64,000 nt of DNA from Enterobacter mori LMG 25706 (GCF_000211415.1 NZ_GL890778.1:155053-219052), one strand, 5' to 3'; positions 42,950 to 52,684 are shown, counted from the stretch's first letter. Made by a program: numbers and translations. Notes: generated from the letters alone by a model not told the origin.

Positions 42950-44368
42950 ATGAAACCTTCTCTTATTTTATCTCTGAGTGCCCCTCTTGTCTTAATGCTG
43001 GCTGCCTGCGCGCCGGAACATGCCAGCGTGTCGCCAATTAAAGCGCAAGCCACTGCGGCGTCGGTGAATACACAGCTAAGTCGAACCAACTGGCCGAAAA
43101 ACGAATGGTGGAAAGACTATAACGATCCGCAGCTAAATTCGCTGATCGCGAAGGCGCTAAATGATGCGCCGGATATGCAAATTGCCCGACAGCGTATTAC
43201 GCTCGCGGAAGCGCAGGCGAAAGCCACCATGGCGGCAGATGGCCCACAGATTGATTTTTCAGCCGATGCGGAACGGCAAAAAATGTCTGCAGAAGGGTTG
43301 ATGGGGCCTTTCGCCATTACCGATCCGGCCGCGGGTACGACCGGGCCGTGGTACACCAACGGAACATTTGGCCTGACAGCGGGCTGGGATCTCGATTTGT
43401 GGGGCAAAAACCGCGCGCAGGTTGAAGCCCGCATCGGCAAGGTCAACGCCCAGAAAGCCGAGATGGAGCAGACGCGTCAGCTGTTGGCCAGCAGCGTCGC
43501 GCGGCTGTACTGGGAGTGGCAGACCCAGGCCGCGGTGGGGGAGGTTCTCGCAGAGATTAAACACGAGCAGGAAAATATCATCGGTGCCGACCGCGAGCTT
43601 TATCAGCACGGGATCACCTCCTCCGTAGAAGGTGTTGAAACCGATATCAATGCCAGCAAAACCGAAGAGCAGCTTGCCGGGGTAAAAGGCAAAATGAAAG
43701 CCGTTGAGGCACGTCTTCAGGCCCTGACCAATACCTCCTCGATGAAGCTGACTCGCCATGCTTTACCGACAGCGGAAGCGGCGTTGCCCGCCACGCTGGG
43801 ATACGAACTGCTGGCTCGCCGCCCTGATCTGCAGGAGGCGCACTGGTACATTGAAGCTTCCCTGAGCGAAGTGGATGCCGCCAAAGCCGCCTTCTATCCC
43901 GACGTGAACCTGATGGCATTCCTGCAGCAGGATGCCCTGCATCTGAGCGATCTGTTCCGTTCCTCCGCTCAGCAAATGGGCGTCACCGCGGGGCTGACGC
44001 TGCCGATCTTCGACAGCGGCAGGCTGAATGCGAATCTGGATATCGCCCAGGCGCAGAACAACCTGTCGGTGGCGAACTACAACAAAGCGGTGGTCGATGC
44101 CGTTAACCAGGTGGCGCGCACGGCCAGTGAAGTTGAAACCCTGACCGCCAAAAACCAGCAACAGCAGCAGGTCGAGAAAGATGCTGCGCGCGTGGTGGCA
44201 CTGGCACAGGCGCGCTTTAGCGCCGGGATTATTGCCGGTTCCCGCGTCAGCGAGGCTAAAATTCCGGCACTCAAGGAACATATCGCTACGCTAACCCTGA
44301 AAGGGCAGTACGTGGATGCCACGCTACAGCTGACGTCCGCGCTGGGTGGTGGCTATCATCACAGCTAA
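42950..44368 (+). CDS. mdtQ: Outer-membrane efflux channel lipoprotein MdtQ (TolC/NodT family)
   Basis: 472 aa from the ATG at 42950. Lipoprotein signal with lipobox LAAC (Cys at residue 20), then the paired OEP helical domains of TolC-like channels (about 50-235 and 260-465). The ATG matches the start of E. coli YohG; the open frame extends 16 codons upstream without a ribosome site. In K-12 MG1655 mdtQ is annotated as broken (from memory); here the frame is intact. No RND pump or adaptor is adjacent. Confidence 0.88.
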   Translation: MKPSLILSLSAPLVLMLAACAPEHASVSPIKAQATAASVNTQLSRTNWPKNEWWKDYNDPQLNSLIAKALNDAPDMQIARQRITLAEAQAKATMAADGPQIDFSADAERQKMSAEGLMGPFAITDPAAGTTGPWYTNGTFGLTAGWDLDLWGKNRAQVEARIGKVNAQKAEMEQTRQLLASSVARLYWEWQTQAAVGEVLAEIKHEQENIIGADRELYQHGITSSVEGVETDINASKTEEQLAGVKGKMKAVEARLQALTNTSSMKLTRHALPTAEAALPATLGYELLARRPDLQEAHWYIEASLSEVDAAKAAFYPDVNLMAFLQQDALHLSDLFRSSAQQMGVTAGLTLPIFDSGRLNANLDIAQAQNNLSVANYNKAVVDAVNQVARTASEVETLTAKNQQQQQVEKDAARVVALAQARFSAGIIAGSRVSEAKIPALKEHIATLTLKGQYVDATLQLTSALGGGYHHS

Positions 44369-44418
44369 AAAGGGTGATTATCTATACTTACCTCTTTGCA
44401 CATTTTCAGGAGGTGAAT

Positions 44419-45183
44419 ATGACCCGAGTAGCAATTGTGACGGCATCGGATTCCGGTATCGGTAAAACCACCGCGCTGATGCTGGCAGAGCGCGGCTTTG
44501 ATGTCGGTGTCACATGGCATTCCGATGAAAGCGGCGCGCGGGAAACCTGTCGCGAGGTTGAGGCGAGGGGGCAACGTGCAGAGGCTATCCAGCTTGATCT
44601 GAGCACGTTGCCGGACGGTGCAAAGGCCATTGATACGCTGATTGCGCGTTTCGGTCGGCTTGATGTTCTGGTCAACAATGCCGGGGCGATGACCAAAGCG
44701 CCATTCCTTGAGATGCCGTTTGACGACTGGCGGAACATTTTCACCGTTGACGTGGACGGCGCGTTTCTCTGTTCGCAAATTGCCGCGCGGCAGATGGTGA
44801 AGCAGGGGGAAGGGGGGCGAATTGTGAACATCACCTCGGTGCATGAGCACACGCCGCTGCCTGACGCCAGCGCCTATACCGCGGCAAAACATGCGCTGGG
44901 TGGCTTAACCAAATCCATGGCGCTGGAGCTGGTTAAGCACCAGATTCTGGTGAACGCCGTTGCACCCGGGGCGATTGCCACGCCGATGAACGACATGGAT
45001 GATAGCGAAGTGAAAGAAGGCTCAATGCCGGAAATCCCGCTGGCAAGGCCGGGACATACCAAAGAGATCGCCAGCCTGGTGGCGTGGCTGTGTGACAGCG
45101 ATGCCAGTTACACGACGGGGCAATCCTTTATCGTTGACGGCGGATTTATGCTGGCGAATCCGCAGTTTAAGCCGGAGGGGTAG
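44419..45183 (+). CDS. yohF: SDR-family oxidoreductase YohF
   Basis: 254-aa short-chain dehydrogenase. The nucleotide site is atypical at the N-terminus (TASDSGIGK in place of TGxxxGIG), NNAG at about 87-90, and a catalytic set S139-Y152-K156 (ITSVHEHTPLPDASAYTAAKHA). E. coli YohF (253 aa) has the same features. AGGAGGTGAAT gives a very strong ribosome site at 44419. Substrate unknown. It follows mdtQ by 50 bases, same strand. Confidence 0.93.
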   Translation: MTRVAIVTASDSGIGKTTALMLAERGFDVGVTWHSDESGARETCREVEARGQRAEAIQLDLSTLPDGAKAIDTLIARFGRLDVLVNNAGAMTKAPFLEMPFDDWRNIFTVDVDGAFLCSQIAARQMVKQGEGGRIVNITSVHEHTPLPDASAYTAAKHALGGLTKSMALELVKHQILVNAVAPGAIATPMNDMDDSEVKEGSMPEIPLARPGHTKEIASLVAWLCDSDASYTTGQSFIVDGGFMLANPQFKPEG

Positions 45184-45187
45184 TTTT

Positions 45188-45230
45188 CCCCCTCACCCTA
45201 ACCCTCTCCCAAGGGGAGAGGGCACAGACC
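45188..45230. repeat. CCCTCACC/CCCTCTCCC interspersed palindrome, copy 2
   Basis: CCCCCTCACCC then stem CCCTCTCCC / GGGAGAGGG (45202-45210 with 45214-45222), followed by CACAGACCGCACT. It fills the gap between the convergent yohF and yohD stops. Confidence 0.85.
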
Positions 45231-45238
45231 GCACTAAG

Positions 45239-45811
45239 CTAATCCTCATCCCGCCTCTTCTCCCTGTGCCGCATCCACAGCCTGACCCCAATCACCGCCA
45301 CAACCACCAGAATCAGCCACGCCCAGTGTTTAATATGCTGATCGAGATTATGCAGCCACGGTCCGATCACCTCTCCGCCCACGTAACCGAGCGTGGTGAA
45401 GATCAGCGCCCAGGCAATCGCGCCTACAATATTGAGCGGCAGAAATATTTTGGGCGGCAGACGGCTGACACCGATCAGAATCGGCCCGATAATGCGAAAG
45501 CCGTACATAAAGCGGGTGCCAATGACGAACAGATAGGGATGACGCTGAATGAGGCGCTGAGCGCGGCGGATTTTCTTTTGATGCTTTGCGAAACGCTTAA
45601 GCAGCGTCGGCCCGAAGCGCAGCCCCAAAAAGTAGAGCAGCTGATCGCCAATCATCCCGCCCAGCGCGACCGCGGCGACGACCAGCGGGAATTTCAGCAA
45701 TCCCTGATGCGCCGCAACGCCGCCTAACAGCGTGATGGTTTCGCCTTCTGCCACGCTACCGATGACCAGCGCGGCATATCCATATTGTTCAATGAGTCCG
45801 TTGATATCCAT
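45239..45811 (-). CDS. yohD: DedA-family membrane protein YohD
   Basis: 190 aa (E. coli 192), about five hydrophobic helices with the conserved DedA motifs: an acidic pair near the N-terminus (VAEGET, about residue 20) and RFMYGFRIIGPILIGVSRL, with the arginines needed in the family. DedA proteins are linked to membrane phospholipid/undecaprenyl phosphate translocation and pH balance. Divergent from yohC with 157 bases between. Confidence 0.92.
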   Translation of the reverse strand: MDINGLIEQYGYAALVIGSVAEGETITLLGGVAAHQGLLKFPLVVAAVALGGMIGDQLLYFLGLRFGPTLLKRFAKHQKKIRRAQRLIQRHPYLFVIGTRFMYGFRIIGPILIGVSRLPPKIFLPLNIVGAIAWALIFTTLGYVGGEVIGPWLHNLDQHIKHWAWLILVVVAVIGVRLWMRHREKRRDED

Positions 45812-45968
45812 TACGTCTGAGTTATCTCCCTGTTCGAGCCTGCTTTAATCATATACCCCCAGAATCAACCGTGCGGCAATCAACGGAATTTTCCCGCTGT
45901 ACATAAAATAATCTAAAGCCTGCATTATACTTAGAGTATCGCTGACGGGCCGACAACAAGGGGGCGCT

Positions 45969-46556
45969 ATGAACCATGTCTGGGGACTCTTCTCCCATCC
46001 CGATCGTGAAATGCACGTGATCAGAAGCGAGAACGAAACGGTCGCGCATCATTACACGCACCATGTGCTGCTGATGGCAGCGGTGCCGGTAATCTGTGCG
46101 TTTATAGGCACAACACAAATCGGCTGGAACTTTGGTGATGGCACCGTGGTTCAGCTCTCCTGGTTTACCGGGCTGTATCTTGCCGTCATCTTTTACGGCC
46201 TGATGCTGGCGGGTGTGGCGGTGATGGGGCGCGTTATTCACTGGATGGCGCGAAACTACCCGCAGCGTCCGTCGCTGGCCCACTGTATGGTCTTTGCCGG
46301 ATATGTCGCGACCCCGCTGTTCTTAAGCGGTATTGTTGCGCTCTATCCACTGGTCTGGCTGTGCGCGCTGATCGGTACTGTTGCCCTCTTTTACACCGGT
46401 TATCTGTTGTATGTAGGGGTGCCAACCTTCCTGAATATCAATAAAGAAGAGGGCCTGAGCTTCTCCAGCTCTACGCTTGCCATCGGGGTTCTGGTCCTGG
46501 AGGCGTTACTGGCTCTGACGGTTATTCTGTGGGGTTATGGATACCGTCTCTTTTAA
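45969..46556 (+). CDS. yohC: YohC, Yip1-domain inner-membrane protein
   Basis: 195 aa as in E. coli. Five or so hydrophobic helices (about residues 35-57, 67-90, 105-130, 132-152, 167-190) in a Yip1-like arrangement. Function unknown. Single gene; a strong hairpin follows its stop. Confidence 0.9.
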   Translation: MNHVWGLFSHPDREMHVIRSENETVAHHYTHHVLLMAAVPVICAFIGTTQIGWNFGDGTVVQLSWFTGLYLAVIFYGLMLAGVAVMGRVIHWMARNYPQRPSLAHCMVFAGYVATPLFLSGIVALYPLVWLCALIGTVALFYTGYLLYVGVPTFLNINKEEGLSFSSSTLAIGVLVLEALLALTVILWGYGYRLF

Positions 46557-46561
46557 GCTCA

Positions 46562-46593
46562 CTGCATTGCTGGCGTAAATGCCAGCAATGCAG
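46562..46593 (+). terminator. 13-bp perfect hairpin after yohC
   Basis: CTGCATTGCTGGC / GCCAGCAATGCAG with a 6-base loop, 5 bases past the yohC stop. There is no T-run afterwards (CATCTGTTC), so it looks more like a transcript-end protector than a full terminator. Confidence 0.5.
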
Positions 46594-46723
46594 CATCTGT
46601 TCACGATTCTCCGCTGGCGACAACGCACGGTGACCGCTATGATGCCGATGCCAGCCTGCGTTTATCCGTTGACGCAGGCGGTGTACGTCATTACGTGCGT
46701 GAATAATTATCAGAAGTCTCACC

Positions 46724-47647
46724 ATGCTGAAATTCCGAGTTTCATTACTGAGCCTGGCGCTGCTGCTGGGTGCGTCCGCTGCCGCGCCAGCCATCGCCAA
46801 AACGCCTGCGGTGACCTCCGCGGCGGCACAACCGCAAATTGCCTCCGGCAGCGCGATGATCGTCGATCTCAACACCAACAAAGTGATCTATGCCAGCCAC
46901 CCGGATCTGGTGCGTCCGATCGCCTCCATTACCAAATTAATGACCGCGATGGTGGTGCTTGATGCACGACTGCCGCTGGATGAAAAACTGAAGGTCGATA
47001 TCAGCCACACGCCGGAAATGAAAGGCGTCTACTCCCGTGTGCGTCTGAACAGTGAAATCAGCCGTAAGGATATGCTGCTGCTGGCGCTGATGTCCTCCGA
47101 AAACCGCGCGGCAGCCAGCCTGGCGCACCATTATCCGGGCGGCTATGATGCGTTTATTCGCGCGATGAATGCCAAAGCCAAATCGCTGGGGATGACCAAC
47201 ACCCGCTATGTGGAGCCGACCGGGCTGTCGATTCATAACGTCTCAACGGCGCGTGATCTGACGAAGATGCTGATTGCCAGCAAGCAGTACCCGCTGCTTG
47301 GCCAGCTCAGCACCACGCGTGAGGACATGGCGACGTTCTCTAACCCGTCCTACACGCTGCCATTCCGCAACACTAACCATCTGGTGTATCGCGAGAACTG
47401 GAATATCCAGTTAACCAAAACCGGGTTTACCAATGCGGCAGGCCACTGCCTGGTGATGCGCACCGTGTTTAACGGCAAGCCGGTTGCGCTGGTGGTGATG
47501 GATGCCTTCGGCAAATATACCCACTTCGCGGATGCCAGCCGCCTGCGGACGTGGATTGAGACCGGGAAAGTGCAGCCGGTTCCGGCCGCGGCGCTGACGT
47601 ATAAAAAGCAGAAAGCGGAACAGATGGCGACGGCGCAGAACGATTAG
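46724..47647 (+). CDS. pbpG: D-alanyl-D-alanine endopeptidase PBP7 (PbpG)
   Basis: Penicillin-binding DD-endopeptidase in the periplasm; cuts peptidoglycan cross-links. 307 aa (E. coli 310-313). Signal peptide (cleavage near AIA/KT, about residues 25-26), active-site S68-x-x-K71 (SITK), SEN motif (SSEN) and KTG motif (TKTGFTN). C-terminal tail Gln/Ala-rich. A terminator follows. Confidence 0.96.
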   Translation: MLKFRVSLLSLALLLGASAAAPAIAKTPAVTSAAAQPQIASGSAMIVDLNTNKVIYASHPDLVRPIASITKLMTAMVVLDARLPLDEKLKVDISHTPEMKGVYSRVRLNSEISRKDMLLLALMSSENRAAASLAHHYPGGYDAFIRAMNAKAKSLGMTNTRYVEPTGLSIHNVSTARDLTKMLIASKQYPLLGQLSTTREDMATFSNPSYTLPFRNTNHLVYRENWNIQLTKTGFTNAAGHCLVMRTVFNGKPVALVVMDAFGKYTHFADASRLRTWIETGKVQPVPAAALTYKKQKAEQMATAQND

Positions 47648-47655
47648 ATAAAAGC

Positions 47656-47681
47656 AAAACGGCAACCTGGTTGCCGTTTTT
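47656..47681 (+). terminator. Rho-independent terminator of pbpG
   Basis: AAAACGGCAAC / GTTGCCGTTTT 11-bp stem with loop CTG, ending in TTTTT. A-run on the left allows use in both directions. Confidence 0.9.
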
Positions 47682-47691
47682 AGTGTTTGCA

Positions 47692-47739
47692 CCCTCTCCC
47701 TGTGGGAGAGGGCCGGGGTGAGGGCACCAGACCGCACTG
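47692..47739. repeat. CCCTCACC/CCCTCTCCC interspersed palindrome, copy 3 (inverted)
   Basis: CCCTCTCCC-TGT-GGGAGAGGG followed by CCGGGGTGAGGG, so it runs opposite to the other three copies. It ends next to the stop of the GNAT gene and carries the flank GACCGCACT also seen in copy 2. Confidence 0.85.
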
Positions 47740-47742
47740 GGC

Positions 47743-48297
47743 CTATTCCGGCAGCGTCCAGTCACCGTCGTTGAGCGGGCGCTGCATTATCAACGTATCC
47801 CGCCAGTCGCCTTTCTTATACCCAACGCTTCGCAATTGACCCACCACATCAAAACCGTGCTTTTTATGTAAGCGCAGCGAGCCAGAGTTATTATTCCCGT
47901 CACCCACAACGGCAATCATCTGCCGCCACGGGCCCTGCTCGCAGCGTGCGATCAGCGCGCTCAGCAACGTCGAGCCAAATCCACGGCCCGTGGTGCTGGC
48001 ATCCACATAGATTGATTCTTCCAGCGTATAGCGATAAGCCTGTCGCGGACGATACGGAGTGGCATAGCAATAGCCGACGACGATACCGCGGTACAGCGCG
48101 ACCAGCCACGGCAAACCGCTGTCGATGACGTTTTTCATACGCTTACGCATTTCGTCTACGGTGGGGGGAACTTCTTCGAAGGATGCGCGACCATGGAGTA
48201 CATGCCATGCATAGATGGCCGCGATGGCATGCGCATCATCTGGCAGGGCATCACGCACCTCCAGTTCGGTTTCGGATAAAATATCTACAGCCGACAT
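47743..48297 (-). CDS. GNAT N-acetyltransferase, phosphinothricin/methionine-sulfoximine type
   Basis: 184 aa. N-terminal beta strand/helix of GNAT (LEVRDALPDDAHAIAAIYAW), acetyl-CoA loop TGRGFGSTLL (about residues 103-112) and the NNSGSLRLHKKHGF segment typical of phosphinothricin/methionine sulfoximine acetyltransferases such as MddA/YncA (MnaT). Substrate is inferred from family only. It sits between pbpG and dld, which are neighbours in K-12, so it is accessory. ATG at 48297. Confidence 0.85.
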   Translation of the reverse strand: MSAVDILSETELEVRDALPDDAHAIAAIYAWHVLHGRASFEEVPPTVDEMRKRMKNVIDSGLPWLVALYRGIVVGYCYATPYRPRQAYRYTLEESIYVDASTTGRGFGSTLLSALIARCEQGPWRQMIAVVGDGNNNSGSLRLHKKHGFDVVGQLRSVGYKKGDWRDTLIMQRPLNDGDWTLPE

Positions 48298-48409
48298 GAT
48301 GTGCCCTCTCCTTATCGTAGAATGCCGGAGAAACGTCTCTCCGGCGACAGATCGCTACTCTAGTACGATTAAGGAGCGCTTAACAATCTCTCAAATATGG
48401 CTGTATGAA

Positions 48410-50158
48410 TTAATCAGATGCTTGCGTTATGGGCTGCTCCGCTTCTGTCTCTTCTTTCCAGTATTTCTTCCGCGTTGTCTTACCAATGCCGGGATTCATA
48501 CTATTTGTAGGGTCATTCTCGCGATAAAACTGCTTAAGTGCGTCAGGCGCTTTATAAAGATGCCCGACGTTGTGTTCTGCAGGATATTGCGCGCCACGTT
48601 CATGTAACAGGGCGAGCATCTGCTCTTTAAGCGCGTGCGCGTCAACGCCTTTTTTAACGATGTAATCCTGATGGAAGACGTAGCACATAAAGTGGCCGTA
48701 ATAGAGCTTGTGCACCAGCTTGCTGTCGATCTCCGGCGGCAGGTGCTCAAACCATTCGGTATCGTTGCGTCGCAGGGCGATATCCAGGGCCAGAATATCT
48801 TCCACCTCTTCGGAATGCACCGCCTGATAACGGATGGCTGCGCCTGCGGCGGCGAAACGATGCAGGAAGGCTTTGCTGCCTTCTTCCGGCGTGCAGGCAA
48901 AGAAATCACCCTCAGCCGTCTTGAAGAACTCTGTCAGCCAGTTTTGTGCTTCAGCAATCCCGTCTCCGGCCATCTTCAGCAGCAGGTGGTGCTCATACTT
49001 ATCGCGCCAGGTTTTCATTCGCTCCGGTAAGTGCGCCGGAAAAACGTTGCCCAGCTTCTGCATAAAGCGGTCGGTGAAGTGCGGTTTGAACAGCGACACT
49101 TTATCAAGCATCGCGTCGGTGCGGCCCTTCATGGTGAAGAAGAACGGCATTTTGTCGGTGCCGAGCTTGTCGATCATCAGGAAGGTGTCTTTCCCGTAGC
49201 GCTCGGCGATGTCGTATATATCCCGGTGCATATATTCGCCCGCGACCGGCAGGTGGGTAAATTCGCCCAGAATATGACGACGGATTTCGGTCAACACCTC
49301 GGGCTGATTGGTGCCGATGTAAAACACCTGCTGCTTTTTCTCTGCCGGGAAGGTATCAAGACGCACGGCAAAAACAGCGAGCTTGCCTGCGCAGCCGGAG
49401 GATTCAAACAGGCGGTCTGGGTCAGCGTTATAGCGCGCCGGGGTATCGGCGTCGATATCCCGCACGCGGGTGACGTAATCATGATCGTGCGCGTGGCGAC
49501 CATCGTGCTGAACGTCTTCGTCCTTCACGCGGTCATCGTCAAGCTTGCTCAGGATCTGCTCCGGCGCCACGCCGAGATCGATACCCAGATGGTTCACCAG
49601 CGTCAGCTTGCCGTTTTCGTCGATGCGGGCATACAGCGACATCTCGGTATACGCCGGGCCGCGCTGCACCAGCGAGCCGCCGGAGTTATTGCAGATCCCG
49701 CCGATCACCGACGCGCCAATACAGGAGGAGCCGATCACCGAGTGTGGCTCGCGTCCCAGCGGCTTAAGCGCTTTTTCCAGCGTGTAAAGCGTGGTGCCGG
49801 GGAAGGCCAGCACCTGTTCGCCTTTGTCCAGCAGGTGAAGTTTGTCGAGGCGCAGGGTGCTGATAATCACGATGTCACGATCATAATCATTGCCGTTCGG
49901 CGTGGAGCCTTCGGTCAGGCCGGTATTGGCGGCCTGCATTAAAATAATCTTGTCGGCGGCGACGCAGGCGCTCAGCACGCGCCACAGCTCAAGCAGCGTG
50001 CCGGGGAAGACCACGGCCAGCGCGTCACCCTGGCCGGAACGGAAACCCTTGCGGTAGCGGGCGGTTTTAGCCGGGTCAGTAAGCAGGTGAGAGTGACCAA
50101 CCAGGCGCGACAGTTCGTTAATAAAAGTATTGTTATCGTCAGTTCGAACAGAAGACAT
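48410..50158 (-). CDS. dld: Quinone-dependent D-lactate dehydrogenase Dld
   Basis: Peripheral membrane FAD enzyme that oxidises D-lactate and passes electrons to quinone. 582 aa from the ATG at 50158 (AAGGAG six bases upstream), close to E. coli (571). FAD-binding PCMH domain at the N-terminus (about 30-210; GSSCIGASVIGGICNNSGGS), then the D-lactate dehydrogenase membrane-binding domain. The last ~20 residues are longer and Glu/Gln-rich compared with E. coli. Divergent from bglX. Confidence 0.95.
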   Translation of the reverse strand: MSSVRTDDNNTFINELSRLVGHSHLLTDPAKTARYRKGFRSGQGDALAVVFPGTLLELWRVLSACVAADKIILMQAANTGLTEGSTPNGNDYDRDIVIISTLRLDKLHLLDKGEQVLAFPGTTLYTLEKALKPLGREPHSVIGSSCIGASVIGGICNNSGGSLVQRGPAYTEMSLYARIDENGKLTLVNHLGIDLGVAPEQILSKLDDDRVKDEDVQHDGRHAHDHDYVTRVRDIDADTPARYNADPDRLFESSGCAGKLAVFAVRLDTFPAEKKQQVFYIGTNQPEVLTEIRRHILGEFTHLPVAGEYMHRDIYDIAERYGKDTFLMIDKLGTDKMPFFFTMKGRTDAMLDKVSLFKPHFTDRFMQKLGNVFPAHLPERMKTWRDKYEHHLLLKMAGDGIAEAQNWLTEFFKTAEGDFFACTPEEGSKAFLHRFAAAGAAIRYQAVHSEEVEDILALDIALRRNDTEWFEHLPPEIDSKLVHKLYYGHFMCYVFHQDYIVKKGVDAHALKEQMLALLHERGAQYPAEHNVGHLYKAPDALKQFYRENDPTNSMNPGIGKTTRKKYWKEETEAEQPITQASD

Positions 50159-50347
50159 CTTCCACTCCTTGTGGTGGGGCAAATTTCTCGCTGTAAAGCA
50201 TAGCGCGATTAACTGTTAAGCGGTCGAGTATTCACGAGAAAAATCAGAGAATAACCCTGCAAGGTTCAAAGGGTTTGTGGCACACTGCGCTTTTCGCACG
50301 GTATGGCCGAGATCGTCCGGCGGTTATTGATGAGAGAGTATAACGAC

Positions 50348-52645
50348 ATGAAATGGCTATGTTCTGTAGGTGTCGCCGTCAGCCTGGCGCTGCAACCTGC
50401 GCTCGCAGAAGATTTGTTTGGTAATCACCCGCTCACGCCTGAAGCCCGCGACGCGTTTGTCACGGAATTGCTCAAAAAGATGACGGTTGATGAGAAAATC
50501 GGTCAGCTGCGTCTTATCAGCGTCGGCCCGGATAACCCGAAAGAGGCCATCCGTGAGATGATTAAAGAGAGCCAGGTGGGGGCGATTTTTAACACCGTCA
50601 CCCGTCAGGATATCCGTAAAATGCAGGACCAGGTGATGGAACTCAGCCGCCTGAAGATCCCTCTCTTCTTTGCCTATGACGTGCTGCACGGCCAGCGTAC
50701 CGTCTTCCCGATTAGCCTCGGGTTAGCCTCCTCCTTTAACCTCGACGCGGTGAAAACCGTCGGGCGCGTGTCGGCGTATGAAGCGGCGGACGATGGCCTG
50801 AACATGACCTGGGCGCCGATGGTCGATGTCTCCCGCGATCCGCGCTGGGGCCGCGCGTCGGAAGGCTTTGGTGAAGATACGTATTTAACGGCCACAATGG
50901 GTAAAACCATGGTGGAAGCGATGCAGGGCAAAAGCCCGGCCGACCGCTACTCGGTGATGACCAGCGTGAAGCATTTTGCGGCCTACGGCGCGGTTGAAGG
51001 CGGTAAAGAGTACAACACCGTCGACATGAGCCCGCAGCGCCTGTTCAACGACTACATGCCGCCGTACAAGGCAGGGTTGGATGCGGGGAGCGGCGCGGTG
51101 ATGGTGGCGCTGAACTCGCTGAACGGCACGCCAGCGACGTCCGATTCCTGGCTGCTGAAAGACGTGCTGCGCGACCAGTGGGGCTTTAAGGGCATTACCG
51201 TCTCTGACCACGGCGCGATTAAAGAGCTGATTAAACACGGCACGGCGTCCGATCCGGAAGATGCGGTGCGCGTGGCGCTCAAGTCCGGCATCAACATGAG
51301 CATGAGCGACGAGTACTACAGCAAATACCTGCCGGGGCTGGTGAAGAGCGGCAAGGTGACGATGGCGGAGCTGGACGATGCCGCGCGCCACGTGCTGAAC
51401 GTGAAATATGACATGGGGCTGTTTAACGATCCGTACAGCCATCTGGGACCGAAGGACTCTGACCCGGCTGACACCAATGCCGAAAGCCGTCTGCACCGCA
51501 AAGAGGCGCGTGACGTCGCGCGTGAAAGCCTGGTGCTGCTGAAAAACCGCCTCGACACGCTACCGCTGAAAAAATCCGGCACCATCGCCGTGGTGGGCCC
51601 GCTGGCCGACAGCAAGCGCGACGTGATGGGTAGCTGGTCTGCGGCTGGCGTGGCGGATCAGTCCGTCACCGTGCTGACCGGCATTAAAAATGCCGTCGGT
51701 GAAAACGCGAAAGTGGTGTACGCCAAAGGCGCAAACGTCACCGACGATAAAGACATCGTTACCTTCCTCAATCAGTACGAGGAAGCGGTGAAGGTGGATC
51801 CGCGTACGCCAAAAGAGATGATCGACGAAGCGGTTAACACAGCCAAACAGTCTGACGTCGTTGTCGCGGTCGTGGGTGAAGCGCAGGGGATGGCGCATGA
51901 AGCCTCCAGCCGTACCGATATCCCCATTCCGCAGAGCCAGCGCGATCTGATCGCCGCCCTGAAGGCCACCGGCAAACCGCTGGTGCTGGTGCTGATGAAC
52001 GGCCGTCCGCTGGCGCTGGTGAAAGAAGACCAGCAGGCTGATGCTATTCTGGAAACCTGGTTCGCCGGTACTGAAGGCGGTAACGCTATTGCTGACGTGC
52101 TGTTTGGCGATTACAACCCGTCGGGCAAGCTGCCGATGTCCTTCCCGCGCTCCGTCGGGCAGATCCCGGTGTACTACAGCCACCTGAACACCGGTCGTCC
52201 GTATAACGCCGACAAGCCGAACAAGTACACCTCGCGCTACTTCGACGAAGCCAACGGCCCGCTGTATCCGTTTGGTTACGGTCTGAGCTACACCACCTTT
52301 AAGGTCTCTGACGTGAAAATGTCGGCGCCTACCATGAAGCGTGACGGCAAGGTCACCGCCAGCGTGGACGTGACCAACACCGGCAAGCGCGAAGGCGCGA
52401 CGGTGATCCAGATGTACGTTCAGGATGTTACCGCGTCCATGAGCCGTCCGGTGAAGCAGCTGCGCGGTTTCGACAAGGTGTCACTCAAGCCTGGCGAAAC
52501 CAAAACCGTAAGCTTCCCGATTGACGTCGATGCGCTGAAGTTCTGGAACCAGCAGATGAAATACGTTGTGGAACCCGGCAAGTTTAACGTATTCATCGGC
52601 GTGGATTCCGCCCGGGTGAATAAAGGCGAGTTCGAACTGCAGTAA
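50348..52645 (+). CDS. bglX: Periplasmic beta-glucosidase BglX (GH3)
   Basis: Glycoside hydrolase family 3. 765 aa as in E. coli, from the ATG at 50348; the upstream in-frame extension is rejected because signal peptide and length fit only this start. Signal peptide (cleavage ALA/ED, residues 20/21), GH3 N-terminal TIM-barrel domain (catalytic Asp in ITVSDHGAI), GH3 C-terminal domain with the GEAQGMAHEASSR loop, then a fibronectin III-like domain at the end. Single gene divergent from dld. Confidence 0.96.
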   Translation: MKWLCSVGVAVSLALQPALAEDLFGNHPLTPEARDAFVTELLKKMTVDEKIGQLRLISVGPDNPKEAIREMIKESQVGAIFNTVTRQDIRKMQDQVMELSRLKIPLFFAYDVLHGQRTVFPISLGLASSFNLDAVKTVGRVSAYEAADDGLNMTWAPMVDVSRDPRWGRASEGFGEDTYLTATMGKTMVEAMQGKSPADRYSVMTSVKHFAAYGAVEGGKEYNTVDMSPQRLFNDYMPPYKAGLDAGSGAVMVALNSLNGTPATSDSWLLKDVLRDQWGFKGITVSDHGAIKELIKHGTASDPEDAVRVALKSGINMSMSDEYYSKYLPGLVKSGKVTMAELDDAARHVLNVKYDMGLFNDPYSHLGPKDSDPADTNAESRLHRKEARDVARESLVLLKNRLDTLPLKKSGTIAVVGPLADSKRDVMGSWSAAGVADQSVTVLTGIKNAVGENAKVVYAKGANVTDDKDIVTFLNQYEEAVKVDPRTPKEMIDEAVNTAKQSDVVVAVVGEAQGMAHEASSRTDIPIPQSQRDLIAALKATGKPLVLVLMNGRPLALVKEDQQADAILETWFAGTEGGNAIADVLFGDYNPSGKLPMSFPRSVGQIPVYYSHLNTGRPYNADKPNKYTSRYFDEANGPLYPFGYGLSYTTFKVSDVKMSAPTMKRDGKVTASVDVTNTGKREGATVIQMYVQDVTASMSRPVKQLRGFDKVSLKPGETKTVSFPIDVDALKFWNQQMKYVVEPGKFNVFIGVDSARVNKGEFELQ

Positions 52646-52659
52646 TCGTCCCTTCCTTC

Positions 52660-52684
52660 GCATCCCCCGCCTCACGGGGGATGC
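52660..52684 (+). terminator. Hairpin after bglX
   Basis: GCATCCCCC / GGGGGATGC 9-bp stem with a 7-base loop, 15 bases past the stop. The T-tract after it is broken, so it is a probable but not certain terminator. Confidence 0.6.
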
